Source: an uncultured Spartobacteria bacterium (GTDB lineage Bacteria; Verrucomicrobiota; Verrucomicrobiia; Chthoniobacterales; Terrimicrobiaceae). From it: DNA of 64,000 bases. This document shows, in pieces, positions 1-7,824 of the stretch. The notes beneath the pieces are model-generated. The model was not told the DNA's origin. It was given only the letters and a program-made list of their open reading frames with translations, and searched no databases. The position numbers and the translations under genes were made by a program. Position 1 is the stretch's first letter. The number at the start of each line of letters is the position of its first letter. The stretch lies in assembly GCA_937960895.1 (NCBI GenBank), contig CALCJD010000115.1, positions 19,653 through 83,652 of the forward strand, given 5' to 3'.

Positions 1-1
1 C

Positions 2-1339
2 ATCTTTGTCCTCGGCCTCATCGCCAAGATTTTCCACCTCGACGCCGAAAAGCTGAAGCAGCTCATCACGGAGCGCTTTGCGGGCAAGTCGAGCGACGTG
101 GCCAACACGGCGCTCATGGCCTTCCAGGCGGGCTTTTCCTATCCGGTCGGCAATGTTCTCTCCCGCCTCTACCACTTCGAACCCACCCGGCCCGGCGCGC
201 GCGCCCAGATCACCATGGACGGCAATCAGGCGCTGGCCTACGGGCTGATCGCGGCCGGGGTGCGCTACGGCGCCGGCTATCCCATCACCCCCTGGTCGTC
301 GGTGATGGAAATCCTGCGCAGCGAGCTGCCCAAATATGGCGGCCTGTTTGTGCAGGCGGAGGATGAACTGGCGGCGGTTTCCATGGCGCTCGGATTTTCC
401 TTCGCCGGCCATCTCGCGGTGACCGGCAGCGCCGGACCGGGCATTTCGCTGAAAACCGAGGCCGTCGGCTGGGCGTCCATGGCGGAAATGCCGCTCATCG
501 TGGTGAATGTCCAGCGCGGCGGACCGAGCACCGGTCTGCCCACGAATGTCGAGCAGAGCGACCTCTACCAGGCCATCTTCGGCGGCCACGGGGACAGTCC
601 GCGCGTCGTGCTGGCGCCGTCCTCCGTGGAGGATTGTTTTTACATTGCCCTCGAGGCCGCCCGCATCGCGCGCAAATACAGCACCCCGGTCTTTGTGCTC
701 AGCGACGCCTCGCTGGCCACCCGCATCGAGGCCTTTGACGAACCCGATCTCGAGAAGGTCATGATGGATCCGACACCGGACCTCTCCGAGCGCCCCGCGG
801 ATTACAAACCGTATCCGCTCAACGCCCGCACCCGGCATGCGCCGCCCGGCAGCCGCATGGCGGGCGGGGTGTATCCGGTCGTCACCGGTCTGGAGCATGA
901 CGAGATGGGCCACCCCACCGGCAGCCCGAAACTTCATGCCGCCATGACCGCCAAGCGCCGGCAGAAACTGCTCGATCTGGCGGCCGAGATTCCCGTGCCG
1001 GAAATTTACGGCGAACCCGAGGGCGAAACGCTCCTGGTCGGCTGGGGGTCCACCTACGGGCCGATTCACGAGGCGGTCCACCGCGCCCGCGAGAGCGGCA
1101 AAAGCCTGTCCGCCATCCACCTCCGCCACCTGCACCCGCTGCCCAACGGACTGGAAAACATCTTCGCCAAATTCCAACGCGTCCGGGTCGTCGAAATGAA
1201 CGACCAGGGCCCCTACGGGTGTGGCCAGCTCGCCACCATCCTGCGGGCGCGTTATTGCGATCCGAAAATCACCAGCTTCACCAAGACCGACGGTCTCACC
1301 TTCCGCGTGCGCGAAATCCTCGACGGAGTCCTCAAATGA
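2..1339 (+). CDS. korA: 2-oxoacid:ferredoxin oxidoreductase, fused gamma/alpha subunit (5' truncated)
   Basis: The reading frame is open to the left edge, so the gene starts outside the window and 445 C-terminal residues are visible. The GTG at 98 is internal. The first ~45 residues are the end of the gamma domain (GKSSDVANT). The alpha (pyrimidine-binding) domain follows, with the conserved blocks GAGYPITPWSSVME, TGSAGPG and QRGGPSTGLPT, and a C-terminal transketolase-like part. With the beta subunit it decarboxylates a 2-oxoacid to acyl-CoA and reduces ferredoxin in the cytoplasm. The gamma-alpha fusion with a short beta subunit fits the 2-oxoglutarate type (KorAB), but substrate cannot be fixed from sequence. 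The stop overlaps the korB start (ATGA), implying translational coupling. Confidence 0.88.
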   Translation: MFVLGLIAKIFHLDAEKLKQLITERFAGKSSDVANTALMAFQAGFSYPVGNVLSRLYHFEPTRPGARAQITMDGNQALAYGLIAAGVRYGAGYPITPWSSVMEILRSELPKYGGLFVQAEDELAAVSMALGFSFAGHLAVTGSAGPGISLKTEAVGWASMAEMPLIVVNVQRGGPSTGLPTNVEQSDLYQAIFGGHGDSPRVVLAPSSVEDCFYIALEAARIARKYSTPVFVLSDASLATRIEAFDEPDLEKVMMDPTPDLSERPADYKPYPLNARTRHAPPGSRMAGGVYPVVTGLEHDEMGHPTGSPKLHAAMTAKRRQKLLDLAAEIPVPEIYGEPEGETLLVGWGSTYGPIHEAVHRARESGKSLSAIHLRHLHPLPNGLENIFAKFQRVRVVEMNDQGPYGCGQLATILRARYCDPKITSFTKTDGLTFRVREILDGVLK

Positions 1340-2277
1340 GCACACTTGCCCCCAGCCCCTCCTCATCCCCCGAACGGGAAAAACTCACCAAAAAGGCCCT
1401 CACCGCCGACCATCCGACGTGGTGCCCGGGCTGCGGCGACTTCGCCGTGCTTGCATCGTTCTACAAGATGTTGGAGAAGCGCCAGCTTCCCCATGAGCGG
1501 ATCGTCACCCTCGCCGGCATCGGGTGTTCGTCGCGTTTCCCGTATTTCGTCAACACGCACGGCGCCCACTTCATCCACGGCCGCGCCGTGCCGCTGGCCA
1601 GCGGCGTCAGCCTCTCGCGCCCCGACCTGCATGTGTTCCTGTTCGGCGGGGACGGCGACGGGTTTTCCATCGGCGGCAACCACCTCGAGCACGGTGCCCG
1701 CAAGAACATCAATCTCACCTACGTCATCATGGACAACTTCGTCTATGGCCTGACGAAAAAGCAGACGTCGCCGACCTCGCCGGTCGGATACAAATCCAAG
1801 ACCGACCCCACCGGCGCGATCGACCAGCCGGTCAATCCCATCAAAAAACTGATCGCCGCCGGCGCCACCTTCATCGCCCGCTCGCATGCCACCCAGGTCA
1901 ACCACATGGTGGAAATGATGGAGCGCGCCTTCGACCACCAGGGATTCTCCGTGGTGGAGATTCTTTCCGAATGCGTGGAGTTCTTCCCCGGGGCGTTCGA
2001 TCCCGCCAATCCCCGCAGGGGCGGTGCCTTCCAGGTCATCGAGGAAAAGAAGTGGGACAACACGCCCGAGGACGAACACCGCCACGACGTCACCGACGAA
2101 CTCGCCGCCTACCAGCTGGCCAACCTGCCGTTTCCCGGACTCTTCGGCGTGTTTTACGACGTCGACCGTCCGACCAAAAACGCCCTGGAGCAAAAGTGGA
2201 TCGACTCCGTCCGCGCCAAGACCGGCGGGGCCTCCGACCGCGAGATTCTCCAGAGGACGTTTGACCGGATGAAATGA
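1336..2277 (+). CDS. korB: 2-oxoacid:ferredoxin oxidoreductase, beta subunit
   Basis: This 313-residue protein is the thiamine-diphosphate subunit. It has the N-terminal CPGCGDF motif, the cysteine-containing IGCSSRFPYF block, the ThDP/Mg site GGDGDGFSIGGNH, and YGLTKKQTSPTS, all typical of KorB-like beta subunits. The ATG at 1336 overlaps the korA stop in an ATGA, which decides the start over an upstream in-frame extension. No separate ferredoxin (delta) subunit gene lies next to it. Assignment to 2-oxoglutarate is by family resemblance; pyruvate or another 2-oxoacid is possible. Confidence 0.9.
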   Translation: MSTLAPSPSSSPEREKLTKKALTADHPTWCPGCGDFAVLASFYKMLEKRQLPHERIVTLAGIGCSSRFPYFVNTHGAHFIHGRAVPLASGVSLSRPDLHVFLFGGDGDGFSIGGNHLEHGARKNINLTYVIMDNFVYGLTKKQTSPTSPVGYKSKTDPTGAIDQPVNPIKKLIAAGATFIARSHATQVNHMVEMMERAFDHQGFSVVEILSECVEFFPGAFDPANPRRGGAFQVIEEKKWDNTPEDEHRHDVTDELAAYQLANLPFPGLFGVFYDVDRPTKNALEQKWIDSVRAKTGGASDREILQRTFDRMK

Positions 2278-2389
2278 CCGGGGACGGTTGTCCTGAAAGG
2301 CGGTTTTCCCGCAGGGGGAAACGACGCGGCGGGGCCCGGAATCGCCGGATCGTCCCTCCCGTCCCCTTCACGGTCCGCGACCGTCCGGT

Positions 2390-3250
2390 TTGATGCGCAT
2401 GACCCCCACCTTCCGCCGGCTCACGCGTGCCGAACTCGACACCGTGCTCGACTGGGCGCGGATCGAAGGCTGGAATCCGGGCCGGCATGACGCCGGGGCT
2501 TTTTGGGCGACGGACCCCGAAGGGTTCCACGGCATGGAGGTGGACGGCCGCCTGATCGGCAGCGGATCCATCGTGTCCTACGACGGACGGCTGGGCTTTG
2601 TGGGGCTTTTCATCGTCCGGCCGGAGTTCCGCGGGCGGGGTCTCGGCACGCAGCTCTGGAACCACCTTATCGCCCGCCTTCGCGAGCGCCTGGAACCGGG
2701 CGCTCCGGCGGGGCTCGACGGGGTTTTTGCCATGCAGGATTATTATGCGCGGAGCGGCTTCGCGTTCACGCATCGCAACCTGCGCATGGAAGGCACGGGG
2801 CGGAACGGGGCGCGTACCGACGACCTGGTCAGGCTGGACACGCTGCCGTTTGCTCAGGTCGCGGCCTTCGACCAAGCTCACTTCGGAGTGCCGCGCCCGA
2901 ATTTTCTCCGTCATTGGATCCGACCGCCGGGCGGCCTCGCCCTCGGCCGTCTGCGCGACGGGGCACTGTCCGGCATCGGCGTGGCCCGCCCGTGCATGCG
3001 CGGTTACAAGATCGGCCCGCTTTTTGCGGAGGACCCCGAGACGGCCGGGCGGCTCTTCGCGGCGCTGTCCGCTTTCGCCGCCGGGCATCCCATTTTCCTG
3101 GACATCCCGGAAATCAACACCGAGGCCGTCGCCCTGGCCCGGAGGCACGGCCTGAAGGAAGGTTTCGGCTGCGCCAGAATGGTCCTGGGCCGCCCGCCGG
3201 AGATCCCGTGGCGGCAAATCTACGGCGTGACGACGTTCGAGCTGGGCTGA
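2390..3250 (+). CDS. GNAT-family N-acetyltransferase (two-domain, YitH/HolE-like)
   Basis: About 286 residues. The first half is a GNAT fold with a clear acetyl-CoA loop RGRGLG after the beta-strand VGLFIVRPEF. The second half resembles the C-terminal acetyltransferase-like domain of YitH/HolE-type proteins, with DLVRLDTLPFAQVAAFD and a late LARRHGLKEGF. The substrate is unknown. The frame offers TTG at 2390 and ATG at 2393 and 2399. None has a good ribosome site, so the start is uncertain by three codons. It is convergent with glmM, with only 15 bases between stops. Confidence 0.8.
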   Translation: MMRMTPTFRRLTRAELDTVLDWARIEGWNPGRHDAGAFWATDPEGFHGMEVDGRLIGSGSIVSYDGRLGFVGLFIVRPEFRGRGLGTQLWNHLIARLRERLEPGAPAGLDGVFAMQDYYARSGFAFTHRNLRMEGTGRNGARTDDLVRLDTLPFAQVAAFDQAHFGVPRPNFLRHWIRPPGGLALGRLRDGALSGIGVARPCMRGYKIGPLFAEDPETAGRLFAALSAFAAGHPIFLDIPEINTEAVALARRHGLKEGFGCARMVLGRPPEIPWRQIYGVTTFELG

Positions 3251-3265
3251 GGCGGCCGCCCCGCC

Positions 3266-4651
3266 TCACCGCACCCCGATCGCCTCCTGAATCGCGGCGG
3301 CGATGCGGTCGGCGTCGGCGTTGATGGAATCCTCCTCGCGACCCTCGATGAGCAGGCGGATCTTCGGTTCGGTGCCCGAATACCGCAGCAGCACGCGGCC
3401 CTTGCCGTCGAGTTTCCGTTCGGTCTCCCCGAGCAGCGTCTGCACCTCGGTGAGCGTCTCAAGGGGGGGCTTCTCGCGCACCTTCAGGTTGCGCTGCGCC
3501 TGCGGGTATTTTTTCAGGACCTTCTTCAGCTCGCTGAGCGGCTTTCCGGTCTCGATCATCACACGCAGGATCTGCAGCGCGGAGACGATGCCGTCGCCGG
3601 TCGTGGCGTAGTCGCGGAAAATCATGTGTCCGCTCTGCTCGCCGCCCACATTGAGGTCCCCGCGCATCATCGCCTCGATGACATAACGGTCGCCCACCTT
3701 GGTGCGCAGGACGGTGCCGCCGTGGGCAGCCAGCGTTTCATCGAGTCCGAAGTTGCTCATGACGGTGGCCACCAGCGTATTTTTCGCAAGGCGTCCGGCC
3801 CGGAGAAAATCGATCGCGGCAATGGCCATGATTTCGTCGCCATCCACCAGCTCGCCGTTTTCGTCGCAGAGCAGGACGCGGTCCGCGTCGCCGTCGTGGG
3901 TGATGCCCACATCGGCGCCGGTTTCCCGCACGAGTTTCCGGATCTGCTCCGGGTGCGTGCTGCCGCAGTCGGCGTTGATGTTTGTGCCGTTGGGCGTGTT
4001 GTGGAACACGCTCACATTTGCGCCCAGCTCGCGCAGGATGCACGGCGTGGACTTGTACGCGGCGCCGTTGGCGCAATCGACGGCGATTTTCAGCGACTCG
4101 AGGGTGCGTCCGCGCGGAAAGCTCTGCTTGGCAAACTCCACATAACGGCCCAGCGCGTCGTCGATGCGGAAGGCCTTGCCGATTTTCAGCGCGGTCGGAC
4201 GGATGTTTTCGATCTCGCCGCTGAAAACGATGCCCTCGATCTTCTTCTCGATCTCGTCGTCGAGCTTGTAGCCGTCGTGCCGGAAGAACTTGATGCCGTT
4301 GTCCTCGTAGGGATTGTGCGAGGCGGAGAGAACGATGCCCGCGTCGGCGCGCAGGGAGCGCGTGATGAAGGCCACCCCCGGGGTGGGGAGCGGACCGATC
4401 ACAAGCACATCCACACCCAGCGAGGTGATGCCCGCGACCATGGCATTTTCGAGCATGTAGCCCGAGAGGCGGGTGTCCTTGCCGATGACAATGGTGCGCC
4501 GGTCCCCCTGGTGCTGGGGACGGCCGCCGGAGTTGCCGAAGACATGCGCAGCGGCCCGGCCGAGCTTGAGCGCGGTTTCGGCGGTGACCGGTTCGATGTT
4601 GGCGACGCCGCGGACGCCGTCCGTGCCAAAGAGTTTCCGCTGCTCGCTCAT
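3266..4651 (-). CDS. glmM: Phosphoglucosamine mutase
   Basis: It converts glucosamine-6-phosphate to glucosamine-1-phosphate for UDP-GlcNAc, hence peptidoglycan and lipopolysaccharide. The 461 residues carry the N-terminal LFGTDGVRGVAN, the phosphoserine loop SASHNP (active serine near residue 111), the metal loop DGDADR, the sugar loop GGEQSGH and the phosphate loop RYSGTEPKIR. Length is near the family norm of about 450. Its ATG overlaps the TGA of the small CdaR-like gene just upstream, so it is probably translated by coupling as the last gene of folP-cdaA-(cdaR-like)-glmM. The same cdaA-cdaR-glmM order is well known in Firmicutes. Confidence 0.97.
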   Translation of the reverse strand: MSEQRKLFGTDGVRGVANIEPVTAETALKLGRAAAHVFGNSGGRPQHQGDRRTIVIGKDTRLSGYMLENAMVAGITSLGVDVLVIGPLPTPGVAFITRSLRADAGIVLSASHNPYEDNGIKFFRHDGYKLDDEIEKKIEGIVFSGEIENIRPTALKIGKAFRIDDALGRYVEFAKQSFPRGRTLESLKIAVDCANGAAYKSTPCILRELGANVSVFHNTPNGTNINADCGSTHPEQIRKLVRETGADVGITHDGDADRVLLCDENGELVDGDEIMAIAAIDFLRAGRLAKNTLVATVMSNFGLDETLAAHGGTVLRTKVGDRYVIEAMMRGDLNVGGEQSGHMIFRDYATTGDGIVSALQILRVMIETGKPLSELKKVLKKYPQAQRNLKVREKPPLETLTEVQTLLGETERKLDGKGRVLLRYSGTEPKIRLLIEGREEDSINADADRIAAAIQEAIGVR

Positions 4652-4809
4652 GGCGTCTTGGGCTTCGAGGTGAGCGAGGGCAGCACGCGCTCAGACCGTG
4701 GATTTTTCTCCACGTTCTGGCTGATGAGGTACCACAGCGCGGTCGCGAGAATCAGGCAGGCGAGCTTGGGCCCCCAGTCTTTGGTCAGAATCTGTCGAAT
4801 CGTCGTCAT
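4648..4809 (-). CDS. Minimal CdaR/YbbR-like single-pass membrane peptide (53 aa)
   Basis: This short gene runs through the last 119 bases of cdaA in another frame and ends in an ATGA overlap with glmM. The 53-residue product begins MTTIRQILTKDWGPKLACL and continues through a hydrophobic helix ending ATALWYLISQN, then a short polar tail rich in S, P and K. The N-terminal WGxKLxxLxLAxxLWYxxS pattern matches the membrane anchor of CdaR (YbbR) proteins, which regulate diadenylate cyclase CdaA. Its place between cdaA and glmM is exactly the position of cdaR in Firmicutes. The extracytoplasmic YbbR repeats of real CdaR are absent. That it is translated is inferred from the family-like sequence and the coupled start/stop. 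Confidence 0.72.
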   Translation of the reverse strand: MTTIRQILTKDWGPKLACLILATALWYLISQNVEKNPRSERVLPSLTSKPKTP

Positions 4810-5566
4810 TGTGCAAAAGAAGCTGGCTGAGCAGCCGTCGGAACTTGTCGACGCTCAGATTGCGTTCCAGGAGGCCGTTGTGACAAATGGAAACTTGGCC
4901 CGTCTCCTCCGACACGACAATGGCCACGGCGTCGGATTCCTCGCACAGGCCCAGCGCGGCCCGGTGGCGCAGGCCCAGGTTGCGGTCGAGGTCCTCCCGC
5001 TGGGTGAGGGGAAAGATGCAGGCCGCGGCGACAATGCGGTCATTGCGCACGATGAGCCCGCCGTCGTGCAGCACGGTCTTCGGATGGAAGATCGTCACCA
5101 CAAGCTCCTTCGAGAAGTCCGCGTCGATGCGAACCCCGGTTTCCGCAAAATGCTTCAGGTCGATCTCCCGCTCCACGGCAATGAGGGCCCCGAACCCCTT
5201 GCTGGCAATCTCGAACACGGTGTCGGTGATTTCCTCGATGGTCTCGCGTTTTTCAAAGGCGGAGGTGAAAAACGGGTGACTGCCGAGGTCGGTGAGGGCG
5301 CGGCGCAGTTCCGGCTGAAAGAGCACCACCAGCGCAATGGCAAGGAATCCGACCAGGCTGCGCAGGATCCAGCTGATCACCACCAGATTGAAGATCTGGG
5401 ACAGGAAGGTGAGGGTGAGGAACACCAGCGCGAGGCCGATGAGGATGCGCGCGCCGTGGGTGCCGCGCAGGTAGATGTAAATGTAATACAGAACGACGGC
5501 GAGGATGCCGATCTCGACCGGCGTCCGCCAATGCTCCGCAACGAATCTGCCTATCGACTCAAGCAT
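4691..5566 (-). CDS. cdaA: Diadenylate cyclase CdaA (c-di-AMP synthase)
   Basis: The enzyme makes cyclic di-AMP from two ATP at the inner membrane. The 291 residues start with about three transmembrane helices (residues 18-85) followed by a DAC domain with GALIAVER, LHDGGLIV (168-170 in the DGA position) and LRHRAALG (RHR at 200-202). The usual DGA motif reads DGG here. The last ~37 residues, after LLLHND, look unlike the family because this DNA also encodes the overlapping CdaR-like peptide. The start overlaps the folP stop by eight bases, indicating one transcript with folP upstream and glmM downstream. Confidence 0.93.
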   Translation of the reverse strand: MLESIGRFVAEHWRTPVEIGILAVVLYYIYIYLRGTHGARILIGLALVFLTLTFLSQIFNLVVISWILRSLVGFLAIALVVLFQPELRRALTDLGSHPFFTSAFEKRETIEEITDTVFEIASKGFGALIAVEREIDLKHFAETGVRIDADFSKELVVTIFHPKTVLHDGGLIVRNDRIVAAACIFPLTQREDLDRNLGLRHRAALGLCEESDAVAIVVSEETGQVSICHNGLLERNLSVDKFRRLLSQLLLHNDDDSTDSDQRLGAQARLPDSRDRAVVPHQPERGEKSTV

Positions 5567-6392
5567 GAATGGCCTCCGTCATGCGCAGGGCTTCGCGATG
5601 GGGCTTGGGATCGTGGACGCGGAAAATCCGCGCGCCCAGCTCCCGGCAGTAACTCGTGAGGGCCACCCCCGGCCAGAAGCGGTCCTCGATGGCCGGCGCG
5701 TCACCCAGCCAGGCCAGGAAGGACTTGCGGGAAACCCCCACCAAGACAGGGCGGTCCAGGTCGACAAGAACGGGAAGGTTTTGCAAGAGAGCACGGTTGT
5801 GTTCGGGCTTTTTTCCAAAGCCGATCCCCGGATCAATGGCAAGGTTTTCCACGGCAATGCCGCAGCCTACGGCGGCGTCGATACGCTGTCGAAGGAATTC
5901 AGCCACTTCGGCCACCACGTCGTCGTAATGCGGGCTCTGCTGCATGGTGCGCGGCTCGCCCTGCATGTGCATGAGGACCACACCCGCGCCCGTGCGCGCC
6001 GCCACCCCGGGCATGGCCGGGTCCCCCAGCAGGGCGGTCACATCATTGATGATGTCGGCACCCGCCTCCATCGCGGCCTCGGCCACGGCGGCCTTCGAGG
6101 TGTCGATGGAAATGAGGACGTCGCTGCGCGCGCGCAGACCGCGGATCACCGGAAGAACGCGGCGCATTTCCTCGTCGATGCCGACCGACTCCGCGCCGGG
6201 ACGGGTGGATTCCCCGCCCACGTCGATGATGTCGGCCCCCAGGGCCGCCAGTTCGAGGGCGTGCGCCACCGCCGCGTCCCGGTCCAGGAAGCTCCCCCCG
6301 TCGGAAAACGAATCCGGCGTCACGTTCAACACCCCCATGATGCATCCCTGCCGGGACAAATCGAGCGGGCCGCGCGGAAGTCTCCAGATCAT
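5559..6392 (-). CDS. folP: Dihydropteroate synthase
   Basis: It condenses p-aminobenzoate with hydroxymethyl-dihydropterin diphosphate in folate synthesis and is the sulfonamide target. The 277 residues show both family signatures: MGVLNVTPDSFSDGG near residue 19 and IDVGGESTRPGAE near residue 57. Further blocks are LISIDTSKA, ADIINDVTA, LMHMQG, DPGIGFGKK and VGVSRKSF. The N-terminal extension before MGVLNVT is of normal length. The stop overlaps cdaA. It lies 49 bases downstream of hisD on the same strand, so hisD may share the transcript. Confidence 0.96.
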   Translation of the reverse strand: MIWRLPRGPLDLSRQGCIMGVLNVTPDSFSDGGSFLDRDAAVAHALELAALGADIIDVGGESTRPGAESVGIDEEMRRVLPVIRGLRARSDVLISIDTSKAAVAEAAMEAGADIINDVTALLGDPAMPGVAARTGAGVVLMHMQGEPRTMQQSPHYDDVVAEVAEFLRQRIDAAVGCGIAVENLAIDPGIGFGKKPEHNRALLQNLPVLVDLDRPVLVGVSRKSFLAWLGDAPAIEDRFWPGVALTSYCRELGARIFRVHDPKPHREALRMTEAIHA

Positions 6393-6441
6393 GCGATTCG
6401 TTTTGTCTCTTCAGACAGGACCGTCCCTCCCGGGAAGGAAT

Positions 6442-7731
6442 TCACAATCGCCCGAGGCGGATGGCCGCGGAACGCCCGTGGGCATCAAGCCCCTCGATGC
6501 GGCTGAACGTCTCGAGATACGGCAGCGAGGCGCGCAGGGATTTTTCGTCGTACATCACGACGCTGGTGCGGCGCTGGAACTGGTCGACGGTGAGGCCGGC
6601 ATAACTCTTGCCCGCCCCGCCGGTGGGAAGTTCATGGCTCGGACCGGCAAGGAAATCCCCCGCCACCACGGGCGAAAGGCCGCCGAGGAAAATGGCGCCC
6701 GCCGTCTTCAGGCCGGCCGCAATCATGCCGGGCGCCTTCGTGGCGATGGACACATGTTCGGCGGAGAATTCATTGGCCAGCCGCACGGCGGTCTCGAGGT
6801 CCTCGACCTGGACGAGGGCGGCGTGTTTCAGGGCCAGGGCCAGTTCCTTCGGCCGCGAGGAAAGTTTCACCTGACGCCGGACCGATTTTTCCACCGCGGC
6901 CAGCAGCCGGGCCGAGTCGGTGAGCAGGATGGACACGCTGCCGTGGCCGTGCTCGGACTGCGCCAGCAGGTCGGCGGCGATCCAGTCGGGGTTGGCGGAG
7001 GCGTCGGCAATGACCAGGATCTCGCTCGGTCCCGGCAGCAGATCGATGGCCACGTGTCCCACCGTCTGGCGCTTGGCTTCGACGACATAGGCATTGCCCG
7101 GACCGAAGATCTTCTGCACCGGACGGATCGTTTTGGTGCCGATGGCCAGGGCGGCCACCGCCTGGGCGCCGCCGACACGGTACACCTCCGTGGCCCCGCA
7201 TTCCGCCAAGGCGGCCAGAAGCGCCGGGTGCACCGAGCCGTCCTTCGCGGCGGGGGTCACCGCCACGATTTCCGGCACGCCGGCCGCCTCGGCCAGGGTA
7301 CAGGTCATGATCGCCGAGGAAACCAGCGGCGCCGTGCCGCCGGGCACATAGATGCCGACACGCTGGAAGGGGTCGAAGCGTTCGCCGACCACGGCCCCCT
7401 GCCTGTTTTTCGCAAACCAGGTTTTGCGCAGGCTGCGTTTGGCGAAGGCGCGCACGTTGGCGCGGGCGGCCCGGATGGCCTTGCGCACTTCGGGGGACAG
7501 GCTGTTGCGGGCCGCGTGGATTTCCGCCGGGGTCACATAAAGCCGGGAGGGCTGCAATTTCGGACCGCCGAATTTTTCCGTGAATTCCAGCAGGGCGGCA
7601 TCGCCGCGCCGGCCGACCGCATCGATCACGCCCGCCACCACATCGCGAACCTTCGGGTCGGGCGTGGCGCGACGGTTGAGTTTTCTGAGAGCAGCGGCAT
7701 AACCGCGATCCTTGGGACGAAGCACCTGCAT
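6442..7731 (-). CDS. hisD: Histidinol dehydrogenase
   Basis: It catalyses the last two oxidations of histidine synthesis, L-histidinol to L-histidine, with NAD and zinc. The 429 residues match the family in length and carry YVPGGTAPLVSSAIM, YRVGGAQAVAALA, GPSEILVIAD, SEHGHGSV, GAIFLG and GPSHELPTGG, which contain the zinc and catalytic histidine positions. A strong GGAGG lies four bases before the ATG, unusual in this window. No other his gene is adjacent. folP follows on the same strand. Confidence 0.96.
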   Translation of the reverse strand: MQVLRPKDRGYAAALRKLNRRATPDPKVRDVVAGVIDAVGRRGDAALLEFTEKFGGPKLQPSRLYVTPAEIHAARNSLSPEVRKAIRAARANVRAFAKRSLRKTWFAKNRQGAVVGERFDPFQRVGIYVPGGTAPLVSSAIMTCTLAEAAGVPEIVAVTPAAKDGSVHPALLAALAECGATEVYRVGGAQAVAALAIGTKTIRPVQKIFGPGNAYVVEAKRQTVGHVAIDLLPGPSEILVIADASANPDWIAADLLAQSEHGHGSVSILLTDSARLLAAVEKSVRRQVKLSSRPKELALALKHAALVQVEDLETAVRLANEFSAEHVSIATKAPGMIAAGLKTAGAIFLGGLSPVVAGDFLAGPSHELPTGGAGKSYAGLTVDQFQRRTSVVMYDEKSLRASLPYLETFSRIEGLDAHGRSAAIRLGRL

Positions 7732-7824
7732 AGTCCTCCAGATTTACGAAGGGATTTGCGGAAATGCACAAGAATAATGGCGTGCGGACAAAAGAGCCGC
7801 GGAGATTCCCGGGGCGTTCCGCCG

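Noticed and set aside
3249..3267. GAGGCGG/CCGCCTC hairpin between GNAT and glmM as a terminator
   Set aside because: It overlaps the stop codon region and has no T-run on either strand; GC-rich hairpins of this size occur often here by chance.
3626..5659. A 677-codon plus-strand frame across glmM and cdaA
   Set aside because: Both minus-strand genes have complete family motifs, and the frame has the composition of an antisense shadow.
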